Below, in pieces: positions 33,262-45,269 of a DNA stretch of 64,000 bases. This stretch comes from Terfezia claveryi (taxonomy: Eukaryota; Ascomycota; Pezizomycetes; Pezizales; Pezizaceae): NCBI GenBank assembly GCA_015179025.1, contig WHUX01000188.1:1-64000 (forward strand), in the 5' to 3' direction. Numbering within the stretch: the first letter of the stretch is position 1; every line of letters begins with the position of its first letter. A program made the translations under genes and the position numbers. The notes beneath the pieces were generated by a model. That model saw only the letters and a program-made list of their open reading frames with translations. It had not been told where the DNA came from and did no database searches.

Positions 33262-34429
33262 ATGTCCGGAACCTCTCCACCCGCTGTCAAGTTTCAAACC
33301 TAGAGGAACTCCCCTATACCCTCAGGCCCGAACGAATTGAATACCTATCGTCGAGAGATCATTGACATCTTCGAGGCCATGGTTGCCATCGGGGCCGAAC
33401 TCGGCAACAGCCTGGCCGTGGCCGAATGAAAGCTGAGATCCGCCGACGAAGAGATCACGGTCCTCCAGACGGATCTCGACCATGTGAACCTTGCCCTAGC
33501 CACCGAACGGACCACGGTACAAAACCTCGGCCGCGCCCTGGCGAATCTGGCTATCCCTACGCCAACCACCACCGCCAAAACGGAAAGTATCCCCACCCCC
33601 CCAAAGTTCCATAGGGATAGGGCTCGTCTACGAGCCTGGAAAAATGCGGTGAACTTGAAGTTGAGCAGGGATTCGGCTAGGTTTCCGTCAGAACAACACT
33701 GCCTGGCCTATATGTTTGCCCTGCTGGAGGGCAAGGCCATGGATCAAATCCAGCCATATGTGCTCGAGACAGGGATCAAGCTCGACAACGTCTCAGCCTT
33801 GTTTGTTATCTTAGATTGGGCGTTCGGAGATCCTGATGCAGTGGGGATGGCCAGTCGAGCGCTCCAGGCACTGAGACAGCGCAACTTAGAGCTGTCTACT
33901 TACATCGCATAGTTCTCGAGGCTGGCCGCAGAGGTAAGGTGTAACGACCAGACTAAGTTCGAGCAATTCCAGGAGGGGCTCAGCGATAAGCTCCAACAAG
34001 CCATGGTTACCCTCCCCGCGGTTGATACCCTCGAAGAGTTGATCGACCAGGCCTCCTGGGTGGAACAGCGGATGTCTCGGCTCCACAACCGCCCCCCCAT
34101 TCAGGCCAGCACCCCGTCTCCCACCACTCCAGCAACACTATGCCACCAAAGCAGCTCAGGCCCCTGCCCCCGCCAATCAACCAGCACACCCATCGTTGGT
34201 GGCAGGAGGGCCCACCCCCATGGATTTATCATCAGGCAGACCCCGCCTGACCCAAGAAGAGAGGGAACGCCACCGGAATAATGGGCTATGCATAGCCTGT
34301 GGGAAGGCCAACCACTTCATTGCGGCTTGCCCCCTTCGAAAGAATCGCTCCCTCGCTATCTACGCCATATCCGAATTACGGATCGAAGAAGCTGGTGAAG
34401 AGTCGGGAAAAGGGGAGTCCCTTGCCTAG
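33262..34429 (+). pseudogene. gag of the inner gypsy element (broken)
   Basis: From the ATG at 33262 the frame gives a capsid-type gag with PPKFHRDRARLRAWKNAV, YMFALLEGKAMDQIQPYVL and EQFQEGL. It ends in a CCHC zinc knuckle CIACGKANHFIAAC (C-x2-C-x4-H-x4-C) near 34290-34335. Breaks include stops at about 33303 (TAG), 33427 (TGA) and 33910 (TAG), and one extra C in a C-run near 34091-34097 that shifts frame relative to the outer copy. Gag would bind RNA and form the particle. Confidence 0.85.
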
Positions 34430-37400
34430 TTACTGACACTAGCAAGGGACCTGCCCAGGGTCATTTATCTTTGTCTGCATTTTCTTTGCCTACATCTATG
34501 TCTGTTGATGAGTCTCGCCTGTTTGGTGAGCACTTCGTTGTACCTATAACTGTCAAGTTCAATGATAAAACAGTAGTTACATCAGCTCTCATAGATTGTG
34601 GTGCTTCAGGAATAGCATTCATTGACCAGACCTTCGTCAGTAGAAACTCTATACCAACCTCCAAGCTAAAAACCCCCCGCCTTCTTGATGTCATTGACGG
34701 CCGTCTTATCTCTTCTGGGGCGATTACCGACCTCGCATGCCTGCCCAGCACCATGGGTGATCACTCGGAAGATCTCCCAATGTTCGTAACCAAGCTAAAG
34801 TATCTAATTGTCCTTGGGATCCCCTGGCTTAGGATGCATGATGTATCAGTCAGCTTCGGCTCTTACACCCTGCAATTCAATAGCCCTTATTGCAAAAAAC
34901 ACTGTGGAGATCCTAAAACCACTGTCACTGGGCTGTGCACATTGCCACCCCCAATAATCCACCCGACTCAGGTGGTACTCCTGCCTGCACACATCAATGC
35001 CACCATTTCCTCTGTTTCCCCAGTTTCCCCGGTTACCCCTGTTCCCCCAGTCTCCCCGATATCCTCCACCCTCGCAAAACCTCTGAATATTAACTTTATT
35101 AGAGCAGGGGCCTTCGTTCATCTCACCAGGAGGTATAAGCTCAAGGCGCATACCCTCTCAATTTATGAGATCAATCTGGAAATTAACAAGACCAAGTCCA
35201 AGGAGGAGTGGAAATCCTTGGTTCCGGATGAGTACCATGAGTTTATTGATTTGTTCTCAGAGAAGGCTGCGGAAAAGCTTGCCCCCCATCGACCATACGA
35301 CCACACAATCCCGCTGATTGAAGGAAAAACTCCCCCTTATGGCCCCCTCTATGGAATGTCCCGAGTGGAATTGGAGGCCCTGAAGAAGTACCTAGAGGAA
35401 AACTTGAATAAGAGCTTCATTCGGCACAGCTCTTCCCCGGCGGGTGCTCCTGTACTGTTCGTGAAGAAATCGGACGGCTCTCTTCAGTTGTGTGTTGATT
35501 ATCGTGGCCTGAATGAGATAACGGTCCAAAACAGGTACCCCCTACCTCTAATCCAGGAGATATTAGCAAGGCTTTCCAAGGCAAAATGGTTCACCAAATT
35601 GGACTTGAGAGGGGCGTACAACCTGGTATAGATCGCTGAGGGAGAGGAGTGGAAAACTGCCTTCCGGACACGTTACGGCCACTTCGAGTACAACGTCATG
35701 CCCTTCGGCTTAACCAATGCCCCGGCCTCTTTCCAACACTTTATTAACGACACTCTGCAAAACTTCCTGGATGTGTTCTGCACACCTTACTTCGACGATA
35801 TCTTGATCTATTCAGATACTCTGGCAGAGCACAAAATCCATGTCAGGCAAGTCTTGGAGAAGCTGGAGCAGGCTGGGCTGTACCTTAAGCCTGAAAAATG
35901 TGAATTCCACGTCCAAGAAGTGAAATACCTGGGCTTGATCATAACTACAGAAGGTATTAGGATGGACCCTGCCAAAGTTGCTACAATCCAAGAGTGGGAA
36001 ACCCCAGCCAATTTGAAGGATGTGCAAGCCTTCCTAGGATTTGCTAACTTCTACCGCCGATTTATCCTGAGTTACTTAAGGATCGCGGCACCCCTGATGG
36101 CCCTGACGAAAACGAAGGTAGAAGCTGGTTCACACCTGACGAAAAGGGCCTTCTACTGGAATCCAGAAGCCCAATCCGCCTTCCAGAACCTCAAGGAAGC
36201 TTTCTGCTCAGCACCGATTCTGGCCTATTTCAACCCCGAATAGGAGTGTGTCGTCGAAACCGATGCCTCCGACTATGTCTCTGCAGGAATCCTGTCCCAG
36301 AACGACGATAATGGCATCCTCCACCCAGTGGCATGCTTCTCAAAAAAGCACTCCCCGGCGGAGTGTAATTATGAAATCTATGATAAGGAGTTAATGGCCA
36401 TTGTACGAGCATTCGAGGAGTGGAGGCCACACCTAGAGTCAGCCAAGGGGATCATCGAGGTGCTATCCGATCATAAGAATCTTGAGTACTTCACTACCAC
36501 TAAGCTGCTGAACCGACGGCAGGCTAGGTGGTCGGAGTTCTTATCTCAATTTAACTTCAAGATCAAGTATCGGCCTGGAAAATCTGGGGGTAAGCCGGAC
36601 GCACTGACCAGGAGATCAGGAGATCTCCCTAAAGGGGGGGATGAAAGGCTGAAGTACCAAAATCAGGTGGTACTGAAACCTGAAAATCTCGACCTGGCGG
36701 CCAATAGCCTCGCTGAGGCTGATGCTAAAGCTGAAGCGAACTCCGAAGCAGATCTCCTTCTGCGGATACGACGGGCATATGCGGAGGACGACCTGGTTAA
36801 GAATATAATCGCCGCAGTGGAGTCCGGACAGCGCCGTCACACCAAGATTTCCCTAGCCGAGTGCACCACCCAGGACGGCCTCCTATACTACCTAGATCGG
36901 CTCTATATACCTGAAGGGGAGCTGCGGTTGCAGCTGATCAAGGAACACCATAATACTCTGGCTGCGGGTCATCCTGGGGTAGCTAAAACGTTAGAGCTGC
37001 TAGCTAGGCAATATATGTGGATTGACCAATGGAAGGAGGTGGAGCGGTACATACGGAACTGCCATATTTGCAAGCATGCTAAGCCTACCCGTCATGCTCC
37101 TTATGGGACCCTGAAGCCCCTGGAGATCCCAGACCAACCTTGGCAACACCTAACCATGGACTTTGTGACTGGGTTGCCGGAGGATTCGGGGTTTAATGCT
37201 ATTCTTATGGTAGTAGACCGATTGACCAAAATGAGGGATGTTATACCTTGCTATGATACCTGTTCGGCCCGGGACCTCGCCGGCCTCTACCTCAACCATG
37301 TATTCCACTACCATGGTCTCCCCAAGTCAGTCGTCTCGGACCGCAGCCTCCAATTCGTCTCGGACTTCTGGAAGGTATTCTGCGAGCTTCTGGGAATCAA

Positions 37401-38214
37401 CGTACACCTCTCCACGGCGTATCACCCCCAAACAGATGGTCAGTACGAGCGAATGAATGCGATCATGAAGCAGTACCTGAGAGCATACCTCAATTACCAG
37501 CAAAACAACTGGGTTTCACTGCTGGCAACCTATGAGTTCGCCGCTAACAACCATTTCTCGGAGACTCTAAAAACCTCCCCATTCCTGGCCAATTATGGCT
37601 GGCACCCTTGTTTCGTGGACTCCCTAGCACCCCTGGAAAAGGCTAGGGAGAACACCCCAGCTAAGGAGTTCACCACGGAGATTGCTGAGTTGCACTCCAC
37701 CCTAAAGGCTGAACTGGTATATGCTCAAGCCAGGCAAGCAGAGTATGCCAACGGATCATGGTTGCCAGCCCCCAGGTATCTGCCAGGAGATAAGGTATGG
37801 CTCTCCAGCAGGCACTTCCGAACGGAACGGCCATCTCGTAAGCTGGATCACAAGTTCCTAGGCCCCTATGAGGTGTTAGCAGCTGTGGGCACTCATGCTT
37901 ATCGGCTGAGATTTCCTAAGGATATCAAGCGCCATCTGGTCGTTCATGTCTCGGAGATCGAGCTAGCTGCCGACGATCCCCTTCCTGGGCAAAAGCACCC
38001 CCCACCTCCTCCAGTGGTGATCGTAGGTGAAGAGGAGTGGGAGGTTGAGGAGGTACTGGACTCAAGGAAACGCTACGGACGAGTTCAGTATAAGGTCAAG
38101 TGGTTAGGGGATGAGGAGACTACCTGGCAACCTGCGGAGAACTTGGAGAATGCACAGGATTTGGTCACCCTGTTCCACCAACGATACCCGAGGAAGCCTC
38201 GCCCAGTTGAATGA
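34430..38214 (+). pseudogene. pol of the inner gypsy element: PR-RT-RH-IN-chromodomain, two TAG stops
   Basis: One frame from about 34430 to 38214 is broken only by TAG at 35629-35631 and 36241-36243. It encodes a protease (IDCGASGIAFID; the common DSG is DCG), reverse transcriptase ([23 protein letters not shown]), RNase H ([14 protein letters not shown]), and integrase with an HHCC finger (H-x-AGHPG...CHICKHAK) and D,D-35-E residues (MDFVTG, VVSDRSLQF, DGQYERMN). A C-terminal chromodomain (WEVEEVLDSRKRYGRVQYKV, KWLG) ends in YPRKPRPVE. The frame is -1 relative to gag. Chromodomain integrases typically direct insertion to heterochromatin. Confidence 0.92.
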
Positions 38215-38354
38215 TGTCAGACCTTTTGCATTCTTGTTGTTGTTTGGAGTTGGGGTTCTTGTTTCTACCGTTGTTGTTGTCTTCTGTGTTAATTTTGCCG
38301 GTTATCGTGCCCAGGCCTCCTAGTCGCTGGAGCTCCAGCCTAAAGGGGGGATAG

Positions 38355-38874
38355 TGTAACAACTGTGTGTTCATTTATCATCACCTGCGATCGCAGGTGA
38401 TGGGTTATTGTTATTGTTACCTTTTCCTTGGCTTCCGAGATAGGGAAGCTTATTTCCCCCATTGCCCTGACCGAGTTATGTATATATAGAGCCTGTCCCT
38501 CGTACTGTTGTTGGATCCCCATCCAACGTCTTGAATACCCAATACAGGACCTTGCTTCCCCCAGCGCTTGTGCACCTTCCTTGTGCACATCCTTGTCTCG
38601 AACAAACAACTCTGCAGTACAGCTGCCTCCCTTGACACACGCGGCAACTGCCTCCGCGTGTCTCATGTCCCTTGCCCTCTGCCTCTCTTGCCTCTTGCCT
38701 CTTGCCCTTGCCCCCCGTCTCAGTCTTCCCCTGGTCACACACGTAGCGTTCCTACGTATGTCTTACCCTAGCCTCTCCCCAGATCACACACGTAGCACTC
38801 CTACGTGTGCGATTGCCCCTTGCCACTTCCCCGACGTACCCCTTGGTCGCCTTGCCCCCAGAGCCATCGTTACA
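38355..38874 (+). repeat. 3' LTR of the inner gypsy element
   Basis: It has the same length as the 5' LTR and differs by scattered substitutions, most of those I inspected being transitions. The same 24-bp palindrome lies at 38379-38402. Confidence 0.93.
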
Positions 38875-38879
38875 CTAGT

Positions 38880-41800
38880 GGAACAGGGTAACCAAATCCT
38901 GTGCATTCTCTAAGTCCTCTGCGGGTTGCCAGGTAGTCTCCTCTTCCCCTACCCACTTGACCTTATACTGAACTCACCCATAGCATTTTCTGGAGTCCAG
39001 TACCTCCTCAACCTCCCACTCCTCTTCACCTGCAATCACTACGGGAGGGAGTGAGGGGTGCTTTTACCCAGGGAGGGGATCATTGGCGGCTGGTTCGATC
39101 TCCGAGACGTGAACGACCGGGTGGCGTTTGATATCTTTAGGGAACTTCAACCGGTAGGCGTGAGTGCCCACATTCCCTAATACCTCATGTGGCCCCAGGA
39201 ACTTATGATCCAGCTTACGAGAAGGTTGTTCTGTCCGGAAGTGCCAACTAGAGAGCCACACCTTATCTCCTGGCTAGTATCTGGGGGCTGGCAGTCGTGA
39301 TCCATTGGCGTACTCAGCTTGCCTGGCTTGCACATATCCCAGCTCCGTTTTCAGGGTGGAGTGGAGTTCAGCAATTCCAGCTGCGAATTCCTTAGCCAGG
39401 GGATGGGCTTTCCACGGGGGTGCTAAGGTATCAATGAATCGGGGGTGCCAACCGTAATTAGCCAGGAAGGGAGAGGTTTTCGAGGACTCCGAGAACTGGT
39501 TATTGGCGGCGAATTCGCAGGTCGCTAGCAATGAAACCCAGTTGTCCTGCTGGTAATTGACGAAAGCCCTCAAATATTGTACCATAATGGCATTCATCCT
39601 CTCCGATTGGCCGTCCGTCTGGGGGTGGTAAGCTGTTGACAGATGAACTTAGATCCCCAGAAGTTCACAGAAGGCTTGCCAGAATTCTGAGGTAAACTGG
39701 GGGCTATGGTCGGACACGATCAATTCAGGGAGGCCATGGTACCGGAATACATTATTGAGGTAGAGGTTGGCTAACTCCGGAGTAGAGCAGGTATCCCGGC
39801 AAGGTATAACATGCCTCATCTTCGTCAACTAGTCTACCACCATTAGGATGGCATTGAACCCTATGTCTTCCAGCAATCCCGTCACGAAGTCCATGGTCAG
39901 GTGCAGCTAGGGTCGATCCGGGATGTCCAGAGGTTTTAGGGTCCCATATGGGGCGTGGCGGACAGGCTTAGAACGTTTGCAAACATGGCAATTCTGTACG
40001 TACCATTCCATGTCCTTCTGCTAGTCAATACATGTGTATTCCCTAGCTAGCAGCTCCAACGTTTTAGCCACCCCAGGGTGACCTGCAATTAGGCTGTCGT
40101 GATGTTCCTTGATCAATCGCAGGCGCAGCTCTCCTTCCGGTACATAGAGTCGTTGGAGGTGATAGAGGATGCCCTCCTGGACGGTACACTCGGCTAGGGA
40201 AATCTTGGGGTGGCGGCGCTGGCCAAATCTACTGCGGCGATAATGTCTTTGGCCAGTGGGTCATCCGCGTATGCCATTTTTACCTGTTGTCAGAGATCAC
40301 TTCCAGCATCTGCATTGGCCTTGACATCTACGATCCCAGCCTCGACATTCACAATGTCAGCTTCAGCCTCAGCCTCAGCCAGAACATTGGCAGCCAGGTC
40401 AAGATTTTCCGGCTTCAGTACCACCTGCTTCTGGTATTGTAGCCTTTCATCCCCCCCTTAGGGAAATCTCCCGATCTCCTGGTCAGTGTGTCTGGTTTTC
40501 CACCAGCCTTTCCTGGCCGGTACTTGATCATGAAGTTGAACCGGGACAGGAATTCCGACCACCTAGCCTGCCGGCGATTTAGCAATTTGGTAATTGTGAA
40601 GTATTCCAGGTTCTTGTAGTCAGAAAGGACCTCGATAACCCCCTTCACTGACTCCAGGTAGGGCCTCTATTCCTTAAAAGCCCGCACAATGGCCATTAAT
40701 TCCTTATCATAGATCTCGTAATTACACTCCACCGGGGAGTGCTTTTTGAAGAAATAGGCCACTGGGTGGAGGACTCCATTGACATACTGGGACAGGATTC
40801 TGGCGGAGACATAGTCGGAGGCGTCCGTTTCCACGATGCACTCGCTATCGGGGTCAAAATGGGCTAGGATTGGGGCTGAGCAGAAGGCTTCCTTGAGCTT
40901 CTCAAGGCAGATTAGGCTTCTAAACCCTACTGGAAGCGCTGGCTTTTATCCATACCCTTTGTCCTTGTCAACGCCGTCAAGGGTGCCACGATCTTCGTGT
41001 ATCCCAGGATAAACCGACAGTAGAAGTAGGCGAATCCCAGGAAGGCTTGTACATCCTTGAGGTTGGCTGGAGTTTCCCACTTCTGGATCGCAGCAACCTT
41101 CGCAGGGTCCATCTGGATGCCCTCCGTGGTAATAATTAGCTCCAGATACTTGACCTTCTACACATGGAACTCACATTTTTCCGGCTTCAGATATAACCCA
41201 GCTCCCTCCACTTCTCTAGCACTTGTCGGACGTGGATCTTGTGTTCTGCTAGGGTATCCGAGTAGATGAGGATATCGTCCAGGTAGGCGGTGAAGAATAC
41301 ATCCAGAAAGTCCCACAGAGTGTCATTAATAAAGTGCTGAAAAGAGGCGGGGGGCGTTGGTTAGGCTGAAAGGCATCACATTATACTCAAAATGGCCATA
41401 TCGCGTCCGGAAGGCAGTTTTCCACTCCTCCCTCTCAGCAATTCGTACCAAGTTGAATGCCCCTCTCAGATCCAATTTGGTGAACCATTTTGCCTTGGAA
41501 AGCCTGGCTAATGTCTCCTGGATCAGAAGTAAGGGGTATCTGTTTTTAATCGTTATTTCGTTCAGGCCACGATAATCAACACACAACCAGAGGGAGCCAT
41601 CCAACTTCTTCACAAATAGCACCGAGGCACCTGCTGGAGAGGAGCTGTGGTGGATGAAGCTCTTGTTGAGGTTTTCTTCTAAGTACTTCTTCAAAGCTTC
41701 CAGCTCTAACCGGGACATTCCGTAGAGGGGCCCATAGGGGGGGGTCTTACCCTCTATCAGTGGAATAGTGTGATCATATAGCTGGTGGGGTGCGAGCTTT

Positions 41801-42637
41801 TCTGCAGCCTTCTCCGAGAACAGGTTGATGAATTCGTGGTATTCGTCTGGGACCATGGACTTCCACTCCTCCTTAGACCTCGTCTTATTAATCTCCAGGT
41901 TCACCTCATATTTGGACAGGGCATGAGCCTTCAGCTTGTGCCTCCTGGTAAGGTAAGCGAAAGCCCCTGCTCCGATGAAGCTAACATTCAGAGGTTTTGG
42001 AGGTGGTACAACAGGGGGGATTGGGGGAACAGTGGGCACAGGGGTGGAAGTGGGGGAAATAGGGGGATTGGCACGGATATGCGCATGCCGATGTACTACC
42101 TGAGTTGGGTGGGTTATCAGGGGTGGCAAGGCACACAGCCCAGTAATGGTGGCCTTTGGATTTCCGCAGTATTTTTTGCAATACTGGCTATTGAACTGCA
42201 GGGTGTATGAGCTAAAGCTGACCGATACATCATGCATTCTGAGCTAGGGGATTCTGAGGACAATTGGGTATTTTAGCTTAGTGATGAATAGGGGATGTTG
42301 GCCTCGGAGTGATCCCCTACCAGGGCAGGCAAGCATGCAATATCGGTGATATCCCTGGAGGAGATGGGTCGACCATCAATGACATCCAAGATACGGGGGG
42401 TTTTGAGCTTGGACGTGGGTATATAGAATTTACTGATAAAGGCTTGGTCAATAAAGGCAATTCCTGAAGCTCCGCAATCTATAAGTGCGGACGTATTGAT
42501 TGTTCTATCATTGATTCTGAGGGAGATAGATACAACAAAATGCTCGCTGAACAAGCGAGATTCGTCAACAGTGGAAGAAACAGGAAATGTAGACAAAGAC
42601 AAATAGCCTGGGGCAGGTCCCTTGCTAGTGTCAGTAA
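38880..42637 (-). pseudogene. pol of the outer gypsy element (main part)
   Basis: Read on the minus strand from 42637: protease (LIDCGASGIAFID), [20 protein letters not shown], reverse transcriptase, RNase H, integrase (NAIMVQYLRAFVNYQQDNWV) and the start of the chromodomain. The final coding bases lie beyond the inner element at 32700-32668. Stops seen where the inner copy or the family has a sense codon include TGG to TAG near 42247 and 39910, CAG-type to TAG near 39280 and 40022, and TAA near 39645. A frameshift lies near 41340. Confidence 0.9.
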
Positions 42638-43816
42638 CTAGGCAAGAGACAGGGCTTTTTCCAACTCATCAAGCTCCTCAATCCTGAGCACTGGGGTATC
42701 GGAGATAGCGTGGATGGCGAGGGAGCGATTCTTTCGAAGGGGGCAAGCCGCGATGAAGTGGGCAGCCTTCCTACAGGCTATGCATAGCCCATTATTCCGG
42801 CGGCGTTCCCTCTCTTCTTGGGTCAGGCGGGGTCTGCTTGATGATAAATCTATGGGGGTGGGCCCTCCTGCCACCAACGATGGGTGTGCTGGTTGGTTGG
42901 CAGGGGCAGGGGCATGAGCTGCCTTAGTGGTATAGTGTTGCTGAGGTGGTGGGAGACGGGGTGCTGGCCTGAACGGGGGGTGGTTGCGGAGCCGGGACAT
43001 CCGCTGTTCCACTCGGGAAGCCTGGTCAATCAATTCATCAAGGGATTTGGCTTCCAGGAGGCTGACCATGGCCTGCTGGATTTTGTTATTTAGCCCTTCC
43101 TGGAATTGCTCCAGTTTGGACTGGTCATTCCATTGGACCTCCGCCGCTAGTCTCGAGAATTCTGCCACATAAGTGGACAGATTAGTGTTTTTCTGCCTGA
43201 GGGCTCGGAGGGCCCTACTGGCAGTGCCAACGGCATCGGGGTCCCTGAACGCCCTATCCAAGATTGTGAAAAGGGCCGAGATATCGTTAAGCTTGATCCC
43301 GGTTTCAAGGACGTATGGCTGGATCTGGTCATAAGCTTTTCCCTCTAGCAAGGCGAAAACGTATGCCAGTCGATGTTGTTCTGACGGGAACCTGGCAGAG
43401 TCCCCGTTTAGCTTGAGGTTGACTGCATTCTTCCAGGCTCATAGATGAACCCGGTCCCCATTGAACTTGGGGGGAGTTGGAATGCTTTCAGTCTTGTTGC
43501 TACTGGCTACTATTGGTGTTGCAAGGTTCCCTAGGGCGCAGCTGAGGTTTTGGACCGTAGTCCGTTCGTTGGCTAGGGCAAGGTTCACATGGTCGAGATC
43601 CGTCTAGAGGACCGTGATCTCTTCGTCGGCGGATCTCAGCTTTCGTTCAGCCATGGCCAGGCTATTGCCGAGTTCGGCCCCAATGGTATCCATGGCCTCG
43701 AAGATGTTGATGATTTCTTGACGATAGGCATTCAATTTGTTCGGGCTTGAGGGTATAGGGGAGTTTCTCTAGGTCTAGAACCTGACTGCAGGTGGTGGGA
43801 GAGCTGCTCCTGACAT
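42638..43816 (-). pseudogene. gag of the outer gypsy element
   Basis: The start ATG is at 43816-43814, followed by two close TAG stops, then LEGKAYDQIQPYVLETGIKL, ASRVEQRMSRLRNHPPF and a zinc-knuckle segment CIACRKAAHFIAAC. The stop at 42640-42638 precedes pol, which lies in the -1 frame as in the inner copy. Confidence 0.85.
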
Positions 43817-43852
43817 GACTACATACTAGTTGGTCCAAAGGATCCAACGTAG

Positions 43853-44351
43853 TGTAATGATGGCTCTAGGGACAAGGCGACCAAGGGGTACGTCGGGGTA
43901 GTGGCAAGGGGGAATCGCACACGTAGGAGTGCTACGTGTGTGATCTGGGGAAAGGTTAGGGTAACACATACGTAGGAACGCTATGTGTGTGACTGGGGAA
44001 GGCTGGGACAGGGCAAGGGCAGGAGGCAAGAGGCAAGGACAAGAGACACGCGGAAGTGGTTGCCGCGTATGTCGGAGGGAGGCAGCTATGCTGCAGAGCT
44101 GATCACGAGACAAGGAGGTGCACAAGGGAGGTGCACAAGCGCTAGGAGAAGTAAGGTCCTGTATTGGGTATACAAGACGTTGGATGGGGATCTAATGACA
44201 GTACGAGGAACAGGCTCCATATATACATAACTCGGTCAGGGCAATGGGGGAAATAAGCTTCCCTATCTCGGAAGCCAAGCAAGGTAACAATAACACAATA
44301 ACCCATCACCTGCGATCGCAGGTGATGACAACTGAACACATAGTTGTTATA
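43853..44351 (-). repeat. 5' LTR of the outer gypsy element
   Basis: It is homologous to the other three LTRs and carries the intact palindrome at 44304-44327. Its terminal GTTACA is changed to GTTATA. GTAGA follows at 44352. Confidence 0.9.
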
Positions 44352-44356
44352 GTAGA

Positions 44357-44681
44357 TTAAAGAAGGTAACTACAATATAATTGGAGGGATCAAGAGGAGG
44401 AGTAAGAAGTTATAGAAAGGACAAGAAAGTTGGTAATCCTAATTTCAAAATACTCAATACACTTTTTCTATACTTTATGACTTTTTATAGTCCTATGATA
44501 TTGGTAGTAAGTTCAGCTTAAAGTAAGAAAAGGAGTATAATTAGAGTGTAATTACTAGATCTTCTAGATTGCTGAGAATTTAAAATCTTATATATTTGCA
44601 ATTGAGTAACTTTTTTATTTAAGTTATTAGATTTAAACTAGCATTTGATATTATGATATAGCTTATATAGATTTTTTTCTA
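44357..44681. other. AT-rich spacer, no gene
   Basis: This is sequence between the outer gypsy element and the copia solo LTR. No frame or repeat is recognised. Confidence 0.4.
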
Positions 44682-44686
44682 TATAG

Positions 44687-44963
44687 TATTACGGCTGAGA
44701 TTATATAGACTGGGCTAGTACCACCTAATAGTGGGTGGCCTGAAGTCAACTCCACTCTCCTATATATATGCCTACTTCTTGTATTTAGTTATTGCTCTCT
44801 AAGACTTGAGTGAAGTTTTGTATTACTGGGTTACTTTGAATGAAGCTATTATTCTTCATACCTTATGCACCTAGTTAGGCTCGAGCAAGTAATTATGCCT
44901 TTGTGTACTCTATATATCGATATTCCAATAGATATCACCATGATCACTAGCTTACCTCTAACA
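44687..44963 (+). repeat. Solo LTR, copy 2, with TATAG target duplication
   Basis: It begins TATTACGGCTGAG (TG changed to TA) and ends CTCTAACA. TATAG lies immediately before (44682-44686) and after (44964-44968). It is homologous to 9667-9962. A solo LTR with a duplication indicates LTR-LTR recombination after insertion. Confidence 0.85.
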
Positions 44964-45269
44964 TATAGATTCTAATTACTAACTGTTTATTTTTTGACCA
45001 TACTTAATACTGTGAAGCAACAAAACAATTTTTAAAGGATGCTATAATTGATCTATATTTATTATTTAACTTCATATAGTTCTTATGCAGGGTTATTTCT
45101 TATCAATCATCCTACTTAATCTAATAAAGTACCTCTCATATCATAGGTATATATATGGTCATTTCTAATTGGAGATCCCAGATACATTTGGTGCCTATAT
45201 TTAGTAGTGACTTATTCCAAGACTAAACATACTCTAACTCTATAATAAGTTTTTTTATGCTTCCTCTAA

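Larger units (their letters stand above)
32706..38874 (+). mobile_element. Inner Ty3/gypsy chromodomain retrotransposon (plus)
   Basis: Both LTRs are 520 bp (32706-33225 and 38355-38874). A purine tract AAAGGGGGGATAG precedes the 3' LTR. CTAGT flanks both sides (32701-32705 and 38875-38879), so the insertion point inside the outer element is exact. The domain order is gag with zinc knuckle, protease, reverse transcriptase, RNase H, integrase, chromodomain. The coding region carries several in-frame stops and one gag frameshift, so it is not autonomous as it stands. Confidence 0.95.
31981..44351 (-). mobile_element. Outer Ty3/gypsy chromodomain retrotransposon (minus), interrupted by a second copy
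   Basis: The LTRs are 31981-32504 and 43853-44351. The target duplication GTAGA is at 31976-31980 and 44352-44356. Gag starts at the ATG at 43816 and pol follows to a stop at 32668-32670. A second copy of the same family sits inside near the end of pol (32706-38874). Removing that copy leaves an element of about 6.2 kb. Protease, reverse transcriptase, RNase H and integrase segments are readable but broken by stops and at least one frameshift near 41340. Confidence 0.92.

Noticed and set aside
33262..43816. TAG as a reassigned or suppressed codon
   Set aside because: TAG replaces W, Q and other residues inconsistently between copies and occurs mainly in repeats, together with TGA, TAA and frameshifts. 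Mutation (RIP-type) explains it better.
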